DNA from: Fuerstiella sp.
Lineage (GTDB): Bacteria > Planctomycetota > Planctomycetia > Planctomycetales > Planctomycetaceae
Assembly (NCBI GenBank): GCA_029245955.1
Contig: JAQWOH010000048.1
Location: forward strand, 62,001 to 126,000
Direction: 5' to 3'
Length of the DNA stretch: 64,000 nt
The position numbers were made by a program, and so were the translations under genes. How positions within the stretch are numbered: position 1 is the stretch's first letter; every line of letters starts with the position of its first letter. Below the pieces are notes generated by a model. The model searched no databases and was not told the DNA's origin. It was given only the letters and a program-made list of their open reading frames with translations. Below, piece by piece: positions 1 through 8,393 of the stretch.

Positions 1-1297
1 TCAGCGAAACGGCAAAGAACAGCAACGTTGCGGCGATTGCCAGTTTGCTGACCAGCACCCGCCGCCGCAGGACAGCGTCCACGACCACCGAAACTCGGCC
101 AAGATTCCGATCGATGAGACTGCTGTCCAGGCCGACATGGATTTTTCGTCCCAGCCACGTGGAGCAGGCGAAAGGTATGACGGTGACCACGGAGACAAAA
201 GTCAGCGTGACTCCGATCACACTGCACATGCCAAACTCCTTCACCAATTCCGATTCGGCCTGAGTCAAAGAACCAAATCCGATGGCGGTCGTCAGCGACG
301 TCAGGAAACACGCCATGCCCACCTGTTGAATTCCCAGCCGGGCCGATTCTTTCCCCGACAGGCCACCGCCGCGCAGTTTGCGGATCTGTACCATCAGATG
401 CACACCATCAGTCAGTCCGACCAGGCTGACCAGAACGGGCAGAATCACGTCGACCAGCGGATTGTTTTCATAGCCCAGGTATCGAACCATGCCGATCGTC
501 CAGAAGACGCCCAAAGCCGGTGCGGCAGCGACAATCATCACAGCCCGAATGCCGCGGAACAGGATCAGTGTCATAATGAAGATCATTCCGTAACCGATCA
601 ACTGATACTTCAACTGATTGGCCTCGTGAGCCTCTATGGCTGCCAGTTCCGCGGGGACGCGTCCGGTTATCTGAAATCTCAGGTCCACGTCGCTGAATCG
701 AGCCGCCGTCGCCTCGGCTGTTTCTCGCAGCAATGTTGTGGCCTCGTCGTCAGCAAGCACGTGGTTGTAATCCAGCGACAGCAGCAGCAGCAGTGTTTTG
801 CCATCGCTGCTCAACAGCTGACCTCCAACCAGCGGGTGCCGCAGCGCCTTTTGCCTGGCGGCGAAGAAGCGATTCGCTGATGCTTCCGGTCGGGGAAACA
901 GCGGCTCCGGCAGGCCAAAAATGTTCAGAGTCGGAACGGCATCCATCCAAAGCACGCTGCTGACCTGATCCAGATCTTCCAGATCTTCCACGACCTGTCG
1001 CAGCGCTCTGGCACAGCTGGCGCTGAAGAAATCGTCGCCCTGGATCACCACGACCACATCGGCGCGGGACAAGCTGAACGGGCTGACATTCGGCACCTGT
1101 CGCTGCGGTCTGTCGTCGTCGGAAGCGACTGCCGATCCCGACTCGTCACCTGCGTCAGTTTGTTCAATAAACTGCAACAGCACGTGCGGGTCGCGATAAC
1201 CAACAACGGCAACAGCGGTGATGACGCTGATAAGCAGTATGACAAACCAGCGTTGGTCGACACTCAGTGTTGCCAGCCTGTTGAAAGTTTTACTCAT
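1..1297 (-). CDS. RND/MMPL-family exporter, partial (C-terminus beyond left edge)
   Basis: Inner-membrane transporter of the RND superfamily, probably proton-driven export of a lipid or hydrophobic substrate; substrate unknown. The frame opens with ATG at 1297 and runs off the left edge after 432 codons with no stop. Residues about 14-30 form TM1, followed by a periplasmic region of about 170 residues (VVVVIQGDDFF) and then a cluster of membrane segments (LIGYGMIFIMTLILF; ALGVFWTIGMVRYLG; VILPVLVSLVGLTDGVHLMV; TSLTTAIGFGSL). The GLTDGVHLM stretch followed by TSLTTAIGFGSL is typical of the SSD-like core of MMPL/RND proteins. It lies 97 bp downstream of two exbD genes on the same strand, suggesting one transcription unit. 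The domain class is clear; the substrate is not. Confidence 0.85.
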   Translation of the reverse strand, partial: MSKTFNRLATLSVDQRWFVILLISVITAVAVVGYRDPHVLLQFIEQTDAGDESGSAVASDDDRPQRQVPNVSPFSLSRADVVVVIQGDDFFSASCARALRQVVEDLEDLDQVSSVLWMDAVPTLNIFGLPEPLFPRPEASANRFFAARQKALRHPLVGGQLLSSDGKTLLLLLSLDYNHVLADDEATTLLRETAEATAARFSDVDLRFQITGRVPAELAAIEAHEANQLKYQLIGYGMIFIMTLILFRGIRAVMIVAAAPALGVFWTIGMVRYLGYENNPLVDVILPVLVSLVGLTDGVHLMVQIRKLRGGGLSGKESARLGIQQVGMACFLTSLTTAIGFGSLTQAESELVKEFGMCSVIGVTLTFVSVVTVIPFACSTWLGRKIHVGLDSSLIDRNLGRVSVVVDAVLRRRVLVSKLAIAATLLFFAVSL

Positions 1298-1329
1298 TGC
1301 GATATTGGATCGTGAAGGGCGGATATCTG

Positions 1330-1359
1330 TTCCGGCAGATGAGCTGTCATTCGCCGGAA
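1330..1359 (-). other. Intercistronic hairpin between exbD and the RND gene
   Basis: A perfect 7-bp inverted repeat (TTCCGGC/GCCGGAA) with a 16-nt loop lies in the 97-bp gap between the second ExbD stop and the RND start. There is no T-run after it, so it may be an mRNA-processing or attenuation element rather than a full terminator. Low confidence. Confidence 0.3.
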
Positions 1360-1394
1360 TCGTTCATCCGAAAAAGCCCTCGCCACTTTTGTCA

Positions 1395-1853
1395 CTACTG
1401 GCCGGCTTTCACTGCCAGCGATATCGACAGAAACCCCAGTGCCTGACAGCGATCATAGGTGTTAATGAAATGTTGAAACGCCACGGCATCGTCAAAACCG
1501 ATGATGATCTTTGAACCGATATCGAGTTCGGCAAGTTGTGTCAGCCGACGATCGAGTTCTGCGGCACTGCTGACAGGTCGTTCATTGAGCTGAATCATTA
1601 GCTGTCCTTCTGAATCGCAGTCCAGGTATATGCGAACTTCGGGTGACCGCCACTCCTTTGGCTTCTGTTCGGCCAGGTCCACCAGTGTGTCGGTCTGTCC
1701 CGCCAACAATTCGGCGGGCAGCAATGAATCCGGTTTCTGCCCTACCGAGGCGCACACGAAAAACACCAGCAACAGAAATACAACGTCGATCATGGGCGTC
1801 ATACTGTCGTTGTCCAGTGATGTTCGGCGATCTCGATGGGTGGGTATGCGCAC
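1395..1853 (-). CDS. exbD: ExbD/TolR-family biopolymer transport protein (second of two)
   Basis: A 152-residue single-pass protein that would couple the proton-motive force to an envelope process with an ExbB/MotA-like partner. A basic cytoplasmic tail (MRIPTHRDRRTS) precedes one membrane segment, PMIDVVFLLLVFFV. Its Asp23 matches the essential membrane aspartate of ExbD/TolR. The rest is a periplasmic domain ending with the AFQHFINTYDRCQALG helix usual in the family. The ATG at 1853 is 2 bp after the stop of the upstream exbD, so the two are translationally linked. Two different ExbDs in tandem may form a heteromeric stator. No exbB is present next to them. Confidence 0.88.
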   Translation of the reverse strand: MRIPTHRDRRTSLDNDSMTPMIDVVFLLLVFFVCASVGQKPDSLLPAELLAGQTDTLVDLAEQKPKEWRSPEVRIYLDCDSEGQLMIQLNERPVSSAAELDRRLTQLAELDIGSKIIIGFDDAVAFQHFINTYDRCQALGFLSISLAVKAGQ

Positions 1854-1855
1854 GA

Positions 1856-2293
1856 TCAGTCACTTCCGCCTACGGACACGGCGAACTGAATACTGCGAAT
1901 ATTCCGGGCAGCACAATGTTCAATCAACTCCCGAACCGAACCACACCGCGCCTCTCTGTCTGCCCGCAGGCGAACTTCCGGGTTCACGTCGGCAGCGGCC
2001 GCTGCCATTTGCAGACCATCAATCCGCTGAAAGACCGATTGCTGTGACTGTGCTTCGGCACTGATGAACATCTGACCGTCTCGATCAACGGTGACAGTCA
2101 GCCGATGCAGTGCCTCATCACGCTTTGTATCACCGCCCGTCGCCGATGGCAGGTCGACGGGCTCCGCCTGTTCGCTCCGTACAAAGTGACTGGCCACCAG
2201 AAAGAAAATGATCAACAGAAACACCACATCTATCAGAGGTGTGATATTGAACCGCAGAGGGGTTCGCTGGTTGTATTGTGTGGGCAAACGCAT
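1856..2293 (-). CDS. exbD: ExbD/TolR-family biopolymer transport protein (first of two)
   Basis: A 145-residue protein with the same plan as its downstream neighbour: basic N-terminus (MRLPTQYNQRTPLRF), membrane segment ITPLIDVVFLLIIFFLVAS with the proton-path Asp22, then a periplasmic C-terminal domain. The NITPLIDVVFLL stretch is the family signature. It is the promoter-proximal gene of the exbD-exbD-RND group, and its 5' end faces the divergent DJ-1 gene across a 203-bp gap that must hold promoters for both directions. Canonical systems have exbB upstream; here none is found, so the motor partner must be encoded elsewhere. Sequence divergence from the second ExbD argues against a recent duplication. 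Confidence 0.88.
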   Translation of the reverse strand: MRLPTQYNQRTPLRFNITPLIDVVFLLIIFFLVASHFVRSEQAEPVDLPSATGGDTKRDEALHRLTVTVDRDGQMFISAEAQSQQSVFQRIDGLQMAAAAADVNPEVRLRADREARCGSVRELIEHCAARNIRSIQFAVSVGGSD

Positions 2294-2496
2294 GAGTTTT
2301 CACTGATTCAACATCTGATGCGGGTACTGGACTCAGCACGAGACGCTGCCGGAAGCAGAAACATGATTTCAAAGTCTAGCGATTCATGGCGAATGACGTC
2401 AGCCGTGATTACCATTCCCACAGTAAAGGCCCGGTCTATGATCCGGCCTGCACCTGCGCCGCAAACCCCTTCATGTCCCCGTGTGAATAAACTCCC

Positions 2497-3069
2497 ATGT
2501 CGAACAAACGAGTTCTGCTACTGGCCGGTGATTTTGTGGAAGACTACGAAATCATGGTCCCCTTTCAAACTCTGCTCACCGTTGGCGTCGATGTCGACGC
2601 CGTATGTCCTGATAAAAAGCCCGGTGACCAGATTCGCACGGCTGTCCACGATTTCGAGGGCGACCAGACATACAGCGAAAAACCTGGCCACAACTTCACG
2701 CTCAACGCGGACTTCGCTGATGCTGACGCCGATAACTATGACGGCCTTTTGATTCCCGGTGGTCGGGCACCAGAATACCTGCGACTGAATTGCGGCGTCC
2801 TGGATCTTGTGCGGGCATTTAATGACGCGAATAAACCAATCGCTGCGGTCTGCCACGGGCTGCAGATTCTGGCCGCGGCCGGTATCCTGTCAGGTCGAAC
2901 CTGTACGGCCTACCCCGCCTGCGGACCGGAAATAACGCTGACCGGTGCAACATACACAGAGATCTCCATCGACGCAGCACACGTAGACCGCAACCTTGTG
3001 TCCGCTCCCGCATGGCCTGCTCATCCCGCTTTCTGCCGTGAGTTTCTGAAACTGCTGGGCGTGCTGTGA
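2497..3069 (+). CDS. DJ-1/PfpI family protein (class I glutamine amidotransferase-like)
   Basis: A 190-residue cytosolic protein of the DJ-1/ThiJ/PfpI superfamily, whose members act as glyoxalase/deglycase, chaperone or protease-like enzymes. The nucleophile elbow [10 protein letters not shown] places Cys119 followed by His120, and Glu15 in GDFVEDYE is the acidic residue that normally contacts the catalytic cysteine. [15 protein letters not shown] is the oxyanion-side loop. The length is typical. ATG at 2497 is a clear start. It stands alone: the exbD genes run the other way and a terminator hairpin follows at 3115. The exact substrate cannot be told from sequence. Confidence 0.9.
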   Translation: MSNKRVLLLAGDFVEDYEIMVPFQTLLTVGVDVDAVCPDKKPGDQIRTAVHDFEGDQTYSEKPGHNFTLNADFADADADNYDGLLIPGGRAPEYLRLNCGVLDLVRAFNDANKPIAAVCHGLQILAAAGILSGRTCTAYPACGPEITLTGATYTEISIDAAHVDRNLVSAPAWPAHPAFCREFLKLLGVL

Positions 3070-3114
3070 AACGGCGCAACATGCTGAGTATTATGCGACG
3101 CACGCCGGTGACTT

Positions 3115-3139
3115 CCGGCACCGACCCGCTTCGTGCCGG
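3115..3139 (+). terminator. Probable rho-independent terminator of the DJ-1/PfpI gene
   Basis: Perfect 7-bp stem CCGGCAC/GTGCCGG with an 11-nt loop, followed by CTTTAGTTT. It lies 45 bp after the DJ-1 stop and before the start of the next gene. Confidence 0.5.
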
Positions 3140-3170
3140 CTTTAGTTTATATCTTTGATTGAGCCACTAT

Positions 3171-6100
3171 ATGTCTCGCTTCGTTCTTCTGCTTCTGTTG
3201 ATCCTCTGCAACCGCGCCGCGCCCGCTCAGACTTTTGAGCAACAGCTCCTGAACCAGCCGCCTGCGGACCTTGCCGCCGCAGCACGGAAATCCGGCGACG
3301 CTCGGCGCGGCGCGATTCTGTTCCACCAGGTGCACGTCGGATGTGTCAAATGCCATGCAGTAGATGGCACCAGCAACTCCTTGGGCCCCGACCTGACGAA
3401 GCTTGGTCAACAGAAGCCGTCGACGGATGAATACGTGGTGACGTCACTGCTGAAACCGTCTGCTGAGATTCGAAAGGGTTATGATTCCATTACGGTCGTT
3501 ACGACCGACGGTCTGTCAGTGACAGGTTTGCTGATCAGTCGCGATGACCACAGCGTCGTACTGCGAGACCCTGCCCGCAATGGCGACCGGATGACCATCG
3601 CAGCGAAAGACATTGATGAAGTTGTACCGAGTAAGCTGTCAATCATGCCGGCAGGCATCGTCAACCAGCTTGGCGGCCCGCAGCAGTTTCTGGATCTGCT
3701 GCGTTATCTGCTGGACCTGCGAGATGGCGGACGCGACGCAGCCCGCAAGCTGCAACCGCCTCCGGGACTTATCGCTTTCAAGCTGCCGGAATACGAAAGT
3801 CACGTTGACCACGTCGGGCTGATTCGCGGACTGGACGACGCTGCGTTTGAACGCGGGCAGGCCATCTACAATCGGCTGTGTATCAATTGTCACGGCAATA
3901 AGGAAAGACCCGGTTCACTGCCGACGGCTTTGCGATTTGCCGAAGGCAAGTTTCGCAGTAGTGGCGATCCCCACGCGATGTACAAGACACTGACTCACGG
4001 CTTTGGCCTGATGGTGCCGCAGGCGTGGATGGTGCCTCGACAGAAATATGATGTGATCCACTACATTCGCGAAAGCTATGTCCGCAAGGCAAATGCAGGT
4101 CAGTACCGCGCCGTGACGGACGAATATCTGGCCGCACTGCCGGCTGGCGATACGTTCGGTCCGGAACCTGTCGAGTATTCACCCTGGTCCGATATGAACT
4201 ACGGACCGTCGATGATCAATACGTTTGAAGTCGGTTCCGACGCACAGAATTTCGCGTACAAGGGCATTGCTGTCCGGCTGGATCAGGGGCCCGGTGGTGT
4301 TTCAAAAGGTAATCACTGGGCCATCTTTGACCACGATACCATGCGACTGGCTGCTGCGTGGTCGCGCACACCGACATCACAGGAATCCGGTTTTATCAGC
4401 TGGCAGGGGATTCATTTCGACGGTCGTCACAACGCTCATCCACGCATCGCGGGCGATCTGCAGTTTGAAAACCCGACCGGCCCCGGATGGGCCAATCCGG
4501 CAACCGGATCCTTTGATGATGACCAGCGGGTGACAGGACGCGACGACCGAAACTACGGCCCACTGCCTCGGATGTGGGCCAAATATCGCGGGCTGCATCA
4601 GGTTGGCAATCAAACAATCGTGGAGTACAGCGTTGCAGATACCAAAGTGCTGGAGCGGTTGGACCATCACGCCGTCTCCACGAACGACTCGTCGGCTGCG
4701 GACGTGTTTTCAAGGAACATGACCCTTGGGCCTGTTCGCAGACACCTGCTGGCGCTGGTGGCAACTCATCCGGAAGCAGGCGCTGTGCTTCGGCCGCTGA
4801 CTGAACATTCCGTGCTGTTAACTGCAGACACCGCTGATCCGCCAGCCGCGGCAGCCTCAGAGTTCAACGGCGCTTCGCTTCTAATGATCAAAGACGGTGC
4901 CGCCTTCGATATGACCACCAGTGATTTCAGTATCACGGCGCGCATTCGCACAACAACAGACGGGACGATTTTCTGCAAAGCGAACAACGATGGACCATGG
5001 GTGCCGAATGGGAAGACGTTCTTCGTGCGAGCCGGACGCCTGTGTTACGACATTGGCTGGGTGGGCGCGGTGCAATCAAAGAAGAAGGTAGACGACGGTA
5101 AGTGGCATGACGTGGCAATGACATGGAATCACGACACTGGCCGGGTCAGCATGGTTGTCGACGGTAAGAAGAGCGGCGGCGGCGCACTGAAGCCGAAGGA
5201 CAAAGTCTCCGGGCATGTCGCAAAGATTGGATTTACGTCGGTCAACTTTCCCGCCACTTCGCACTTCACGGGAGAGATTGAATCAATAGCTTTCTGGGGC
5301 CGTGAACTGAAAGGTGAAGCCCTTCAGGCTGGTCTCCCGCACAACGCCGACAGCAATGCTGTCGCGGCGTGGGACTTAACGTCTTCCGCCACAGAGGACA
5401 TAGTTTCCGATATATCAGGCAACAAACGCGATGCTGCACGGGTTAAGCGATCGGTTAAGCGAATCCGCACGGCGATCATGGCGGGAGTGGTCGGCGACCG
5501 CGACGGGTTTGCGTTAGTGCAAAACGACAATCGAGTGTGTCTGAACGTTCCTTCCGGCGTCCAGCATCGCAACATTGTGATATGGACCGTCGCCGTTCCA
5601 ACACACACAGCGGACGGCGCTTTGCAGGAACTTGCCGCCCGAATCGAGGATCGCCTGAAGGTCGCGAATCTGGAACAGCGGATTCAACAGGGTGGACCGG
5701 CACGATGGCCGGAAATTGTAGCCACGACGCCGGTTATTGGCCCGGAGACCGGTCCGTTCGCTGTTGATGTCCTGTCCACGCCGGTTGCGAACCCGTGGTT
5801 CGCCCGAATTCGACTGACGGGACACGATTTTCTCGCGGATGGTGACCGAGTCGCGGTGTGCAGCTGGGACGGTGACGTGTGGATGGTCAGCGGACTGAAG
5901 ACGCTGGGAGCAACAGTCGGCAAATCCGGACCGCTGTTGAAATGGCAACGGATCGCTTCGGGATTGTTTCAGCCTCTTGGCGTCAAGATTGTTGCCGACG
6001 ATATCTACATCACCTGTCGAGATCAGCTGGTCATTCTGCGAGACCGCAACAATGACGGGGAAACTGATTTCTATGAGTGCTTCAACAACGATCATCAAGT

Positions 6101-7097
6101 GACAGAACACTTTCATGAATTTGCGATGGGGCTGCAGCGCGACAAAACTGGCAACTTCTACTACGCCAAGTCCGCTCGCCATGCACTGAAGGCGATCGTT
6201 CCGCATCACGGCACCCTGCTGCGAATCCCCTCCAACGGGTCGCGCACCGATATTCTGGCTACAGGGTTTCGAGCAGCCAACGGGGTCTGTCTGAATCCCG
6301 ACGGGTCATTCATCGTGACCGATCAGGAAGGCCACTGGAATCCGAAGAACCGTATCAACTGGGTTCGTGAAGGTGGATTCTATGGCAACATGTTTGGTTA
6401 CCACGACGTCACGGATGATTCTGACGATGCCATGGAACAGCCGCTGTGCTGGATCACAAACGCGTTCGACCGTTCGCCGGCCGAACTGATGTGGGTCGAC
6501 AACGACGCCTGGGGGCCGCTGAAAGGATCTTTGCTGAATCTCTCGTATGGCTACGGCAAGGTGTACGTTGTGCCGCACGAAGAGGTGAACGGTCAGATGC
6601 AGGGTGGCATGTGCCAGCTACCGATCCCTCAGTTTCCCACCGGTACAGCCCGGGGCCGTATCAGTCCGCATGACAACGGCCTGTACCTGTCCGGCATGTT
6701 TGCCTGGGGCAGCAGCCAGCAGGCTCAGGAGGGGGGGTTCTATCGGCTGCGATACACGGGCAAAGCCGCCAACATGCCCGTCTCCCTGAAAGCCCGTGAG
6801 CGACATCTCGAAATTGGATTCACCGATTCCCTGGATGCCGCAGCAGCAAATTTGCCAGCAAACTATTCTCTGAAAGTATGGTCGCTGAAACGCTCGGCCA
6901 GTTACGGGTCAAAGCACTACGACGAACACGAACTATCGGTAACCGCGGCGCATCTTTCTGCCGACGGGCGAACAGTCCATCTGGAAATACCAAAGCTGGC
7001 ACCAACCTGGTGTATGGAAATCAAGTGTCGGCTGAAGTCCGCTGACGGGGTGCCGTTTGAACGGACGATTCACAACACCATTCATCGGTTGCCGTAA
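3171..7097 (+). CDS. Exported multidomain haem c protein with LamG-like and beta-propeller domains
   Basis: A 1,308-residue exported protein. The start is taken at ATG 3171, giving a clean signal peptide (MSRFVLLLLLILCNRAAPAQ); a TTG 12 bp upstream is a weaker alternative. Two haem c attachment motifs are seen: CVKCH at residues 58-62, within a region resembling the planctomycete haem-binding domain, and CINCH at 237-241, within a second cytochrome c domain. A central region (SDMNYGPSMINTFEVG) looks like the DUF6797-type domain often fused to such cytochromes. About residues 570-735 form a LamG/concanavalin-like jelly roll. The C-terminal third resembles the PVC-type glucose/sorbosone dehydrogenase beta-propeller (ANGVCLNPDGSFIVTDQEGHW). 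Expected role is periplasmic oxidation of a sugar or related substrate with electron transfer through haem c. The substrate is unknown. Confidence 0.85.
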   Translation: MSRFVLLLLLILCNRAAPAQTFEQQLLNQPPADLAAAARKSGDARRGAILFHQVHVGCVKCHAVDGTSNSLGPDLTKLGQQKPSTDEYVVTSLLKPSAEIRKGYDSITVVTTDGLSVTGLLISRDDHSVVLRDPARNGDRMTIAAKDIDEVVPSKLSIMPAGIVNQLGGPQQFLDLLRYLLDLRDGGRDAARKLQPPPGLIAFKLPEYESHVDHVGLIRGLDDAAFERGQAIYNRLCINCHGNKERPGSLPTALRFAEGKFRSSGDPHAMYKTLTHGFGLMVPQAWMVPRQKYDVIHYIRESYVRKANAGQYRAVTDEYLAALPAGDTFGPEPVEYSPWSDMNYGPSMINTFEVGSDAQNFAYKGIAVRLDQGPGGVSKGNHWAIFDHDTMRLAAAWSRTPTSQESGFISWQGIHFDGRHNAHPRIAGDLQFENPTGPGWANPATGSFDDDQRVTGRDDRNYGPLPRMWAKYRGLHQVGNQTIVEYSVADTKVLERLDHHAVSTNDSSAADVFSRNMTLGPVRRHLLALVATHPEAGAVLRPLTEHSVLLTADTADPPAAAASEFNGASLLMIKDGAAFDMTTSDFSITARIRTTTDGTIFCKANNDGPWVPNGKTFFVRAGRLCYDIGWVGAVQSKKKVDDGKWHDVAMTWNHDTGRVSMVVDGKKSGGGALKPKDKVSGHVAKIGFTSVNFPATSHFTGEIESIAFWGRELKGEALQAGLPHNADSNAVAAWDLTSSATEDIVSDISGNKRDAARVKRSVKRIRTAIMAGVVGDRDGFALVQNDNRVCLNVPSGVQHRNIVIWTVAVPTHTADGALQELAARIEDRLKVANLEQRIQQGGPARWPEIVATTPVIGPETGPFAVDVLSTPVANPWFARIRLTGHDFLADGDRVAVCSWDGDVWMVSGLKTLGATVGKSGPLLKWQRIASGLFQPLGVKIVADDIYITCRDQLVILRDRNNDGETDFYECFNNDHQVTEHFHEFAMGLQRDKTGNFYYAKSARHALKAIVPHHGTLLRIPSNGSRTDILATGFRAANGVCLNPDGSFIVTDQEGHWNPKNRINWVREGGFYGNMFGYHDVTDDSDDAMEQPLCWITNAFDRSPAELMWVDNDAWGPLKGSLLNLSYGYGKVYVVPHEEVNGQMQGGMCQLPIPQFPTGTARGRISPHDNGLYLSGMFAWGSSQQAQEGGFYRLRYTGKAANMPVSLKARERHLEIGFTDSLDAAAANLPANYSLKVWSLKRSASYGSKHYDEHELSVTAAHLSADGRTVHLEIPKLAPTWCMEIKCRLKSADGVPFERTIHNTIHRLP

Positions 7098-7098
7098 A

Positions 7099-7123
7099 GC
7101 GAACGTCTTCGTGCTGCGTTCGC
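7099..7123. terminator. Hairpin between convergent genes
   Basis: Perfect 7-bp stem GCGAACG/CGTTCGC with an 11-nt loop, in the 44-bp gap between the haem c gene and the convergent aldo/keto reductase gene. On the minus strand it is followed by TTTACGG. It is a plausible bidirectional terminator. Confidence 0.45.
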
Positions 7124-7141
7124 CGACTTACGGTGCTGTCG

Positions 7142-8086
7142 TCAGATGACCGGCTCGTCATTGTTTTCCGGACGACCTTCGATGTAGAACCAGTTGTGAA
7201 TCGGTTTCAGAATTTCCTGAACTTCCTCCAGCAGTTGCTCATCCATTGAAGTCTCTGCCCAGTCGACCCACTGGGCAATTCGACCAGGATTCGCTGAACC
7301 GGTTACGCATGTCGTCATGTTCGGGTTGGCGATGGAAAACTGGAGTGCCAGCTGAGCAATGTCGATGCCGGCAGCCGTGCAGTGGTCGGAGGCCCTTTTT
7401 GCGATGTCCCTGACTTCCGGAGTCGCCTTATGCCACTCCGGAAGTGATGCGCTGGTCAGCAGTCGAGCAGAAAAGGGCGCCGCATTCATCAACCCGACAC
7501 TCTTCTCTCTGCAAATCGGTACCAGTTCCAGTGCCATGTCGTTCTGCAGCGTGTAATGGTTGTATGTCAGCAGCACATCGATGTCCGCATTGGCCAGGAT
7601 ATACTTGAACATCTTCATCGGATAGCCGCTGACACCGATGTAGCGGACCTTGCCCTTTTCGACCTGTTTGCGAAGCGCCGGAAGTGTCTCTTCGACTATT
7701 TGAGACATTTCGACGAACTCAAGATCGTGACACAGGACGATGTCCAGGTAATCCTGCCGCATCCGTTCCAGCGAGATGTCCACGCTCTCTTCCACTCGTT
7801 TCGCACTGAAATCAAAGTGCTGTCCGGCATAACGGCCCAGTTTGGTTCCCAGGTAATAGCTGTTACGAGGAATGTCAGGCAGCACCTGACCCAGCAGCAC
7901 CTCACTCATGCCACGGCCATAAAACGGCGAGGTGTCTATGAAGTTCATGCCGCTATCGATAGCGACGTGTACACTTTTTAGGGCTTCAGCGATGTCCACT
8001 TTTCGGAACTCAGCACCCAGAGACGAAGCTCCAAACGACAGGGCTGTCAGATCCATGTCCGTGTTCTGCAGGTGACGCTTTTCCAT
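7142..8086 (-). CDS. Aldo/keto reductase, L-galactose dehydrogenase-like
   Basis: A 314-residue NAD(P)-dependent oxidoreductase with the aldo/keto reductase TIM barrel. ATG at 8086 gives the usual N-terminus (MEKRHLQNTDMDLTALSFGA); the open frame extends 24 codons further but that stretch is not family-like. The catalytic tetrad is visible as Asp51 and Tyr56 (FIDTSPFYGRG), Lys82 (LGTKLGRYAG) and His120 (DIVLCHDLEF). The pattern SPFYG, TKLGRY, FDFSAKRVEESVDISLERM and CHDLEF is very like plant-type L-galactose dehydrogenase, and also related L-fucose dehydrogenases. A role in oxidising L-galactose or L-fucose freed from sulfated algal polysaccharides fits the nearby sulfatases but is inference. 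It is divergent from the sulfatase at 8394. Confidence 0.88.
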   Translation of the reverse strand: MEKRHLQNTDMDLTALSFGASSLGAEFRKVDIAEALKSVHVAIDSGMNFIDTSPFYGRGMSEVLLGQVLPDIPRNSYYLGTKLGRYAGQHFDFSAKRVEESVDISLERMRQDYLDIVLCHDLEFVEMSQIVEETLPALRKQVEKGKVRYIGVSGYPMKMFKYILANADIDVLLTYNHYTLQNDMALELVPICREKSVGLMNAAPFSARLLTSASLPEWHKATPEVRDIAKRASDHCTAAGIDIAQLALQFSIANPNMTTCVTGSANPGRIAQWVDWAETSMDEQLLEEVQEILKPIHNWFYIEGRPENNDEPVI

Positions 8087-8393
8087 TATGAGAGAGTCCG
8101 AATCACTAAGGAGACAGTGTCTGTTCAGCAAGGGCTTCAAAAAAGTGTCCGGAAGCAATAGCCGCTACGGCCAAATGGTACCTTCCGGTGCTTTGCACTA
8201 TTCATTCCCGACGTCTCTTACCCTTGCGCCGCGCCGGAACGATAGCAGCTTCCAGTATGGCATTCGACTCGCAAAAGGTGAGGGCCAGGACTGCCCCTTC
8301 ACCCGGAATTATTCCGTTTGTCATTTGCAGGAGAACGTTTTGTCATCCTTTGCCGGTCCGGTACGATGTCGTTTTCCCCTGCGGTGATTCCTG
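8087..8393. other. Divergent intergenic region
   Basis: A 307-bp gap between the aldo/keto reductase and sulfatase genes, which are transcribed away from each other. It should hold promoters for both. No open frame with a ribosome-binding site, no RNA gene and no clear repeat was seen. Confidence 0.5.

Noticed and set aside
137..880. A 247-codon plus-strand open frame at the left edge
   Set aside because: The opposite strand encodes a clear RND transporter with membrane segments; this frame is Gln/His-rich shadow sequence.
5514..6209. A 231-codon open frame on the minus strand opposite the haem c gene
   Set aside because: It overlaps a well-supported protein with recognisable domains, and its translation shows no family resemblance.
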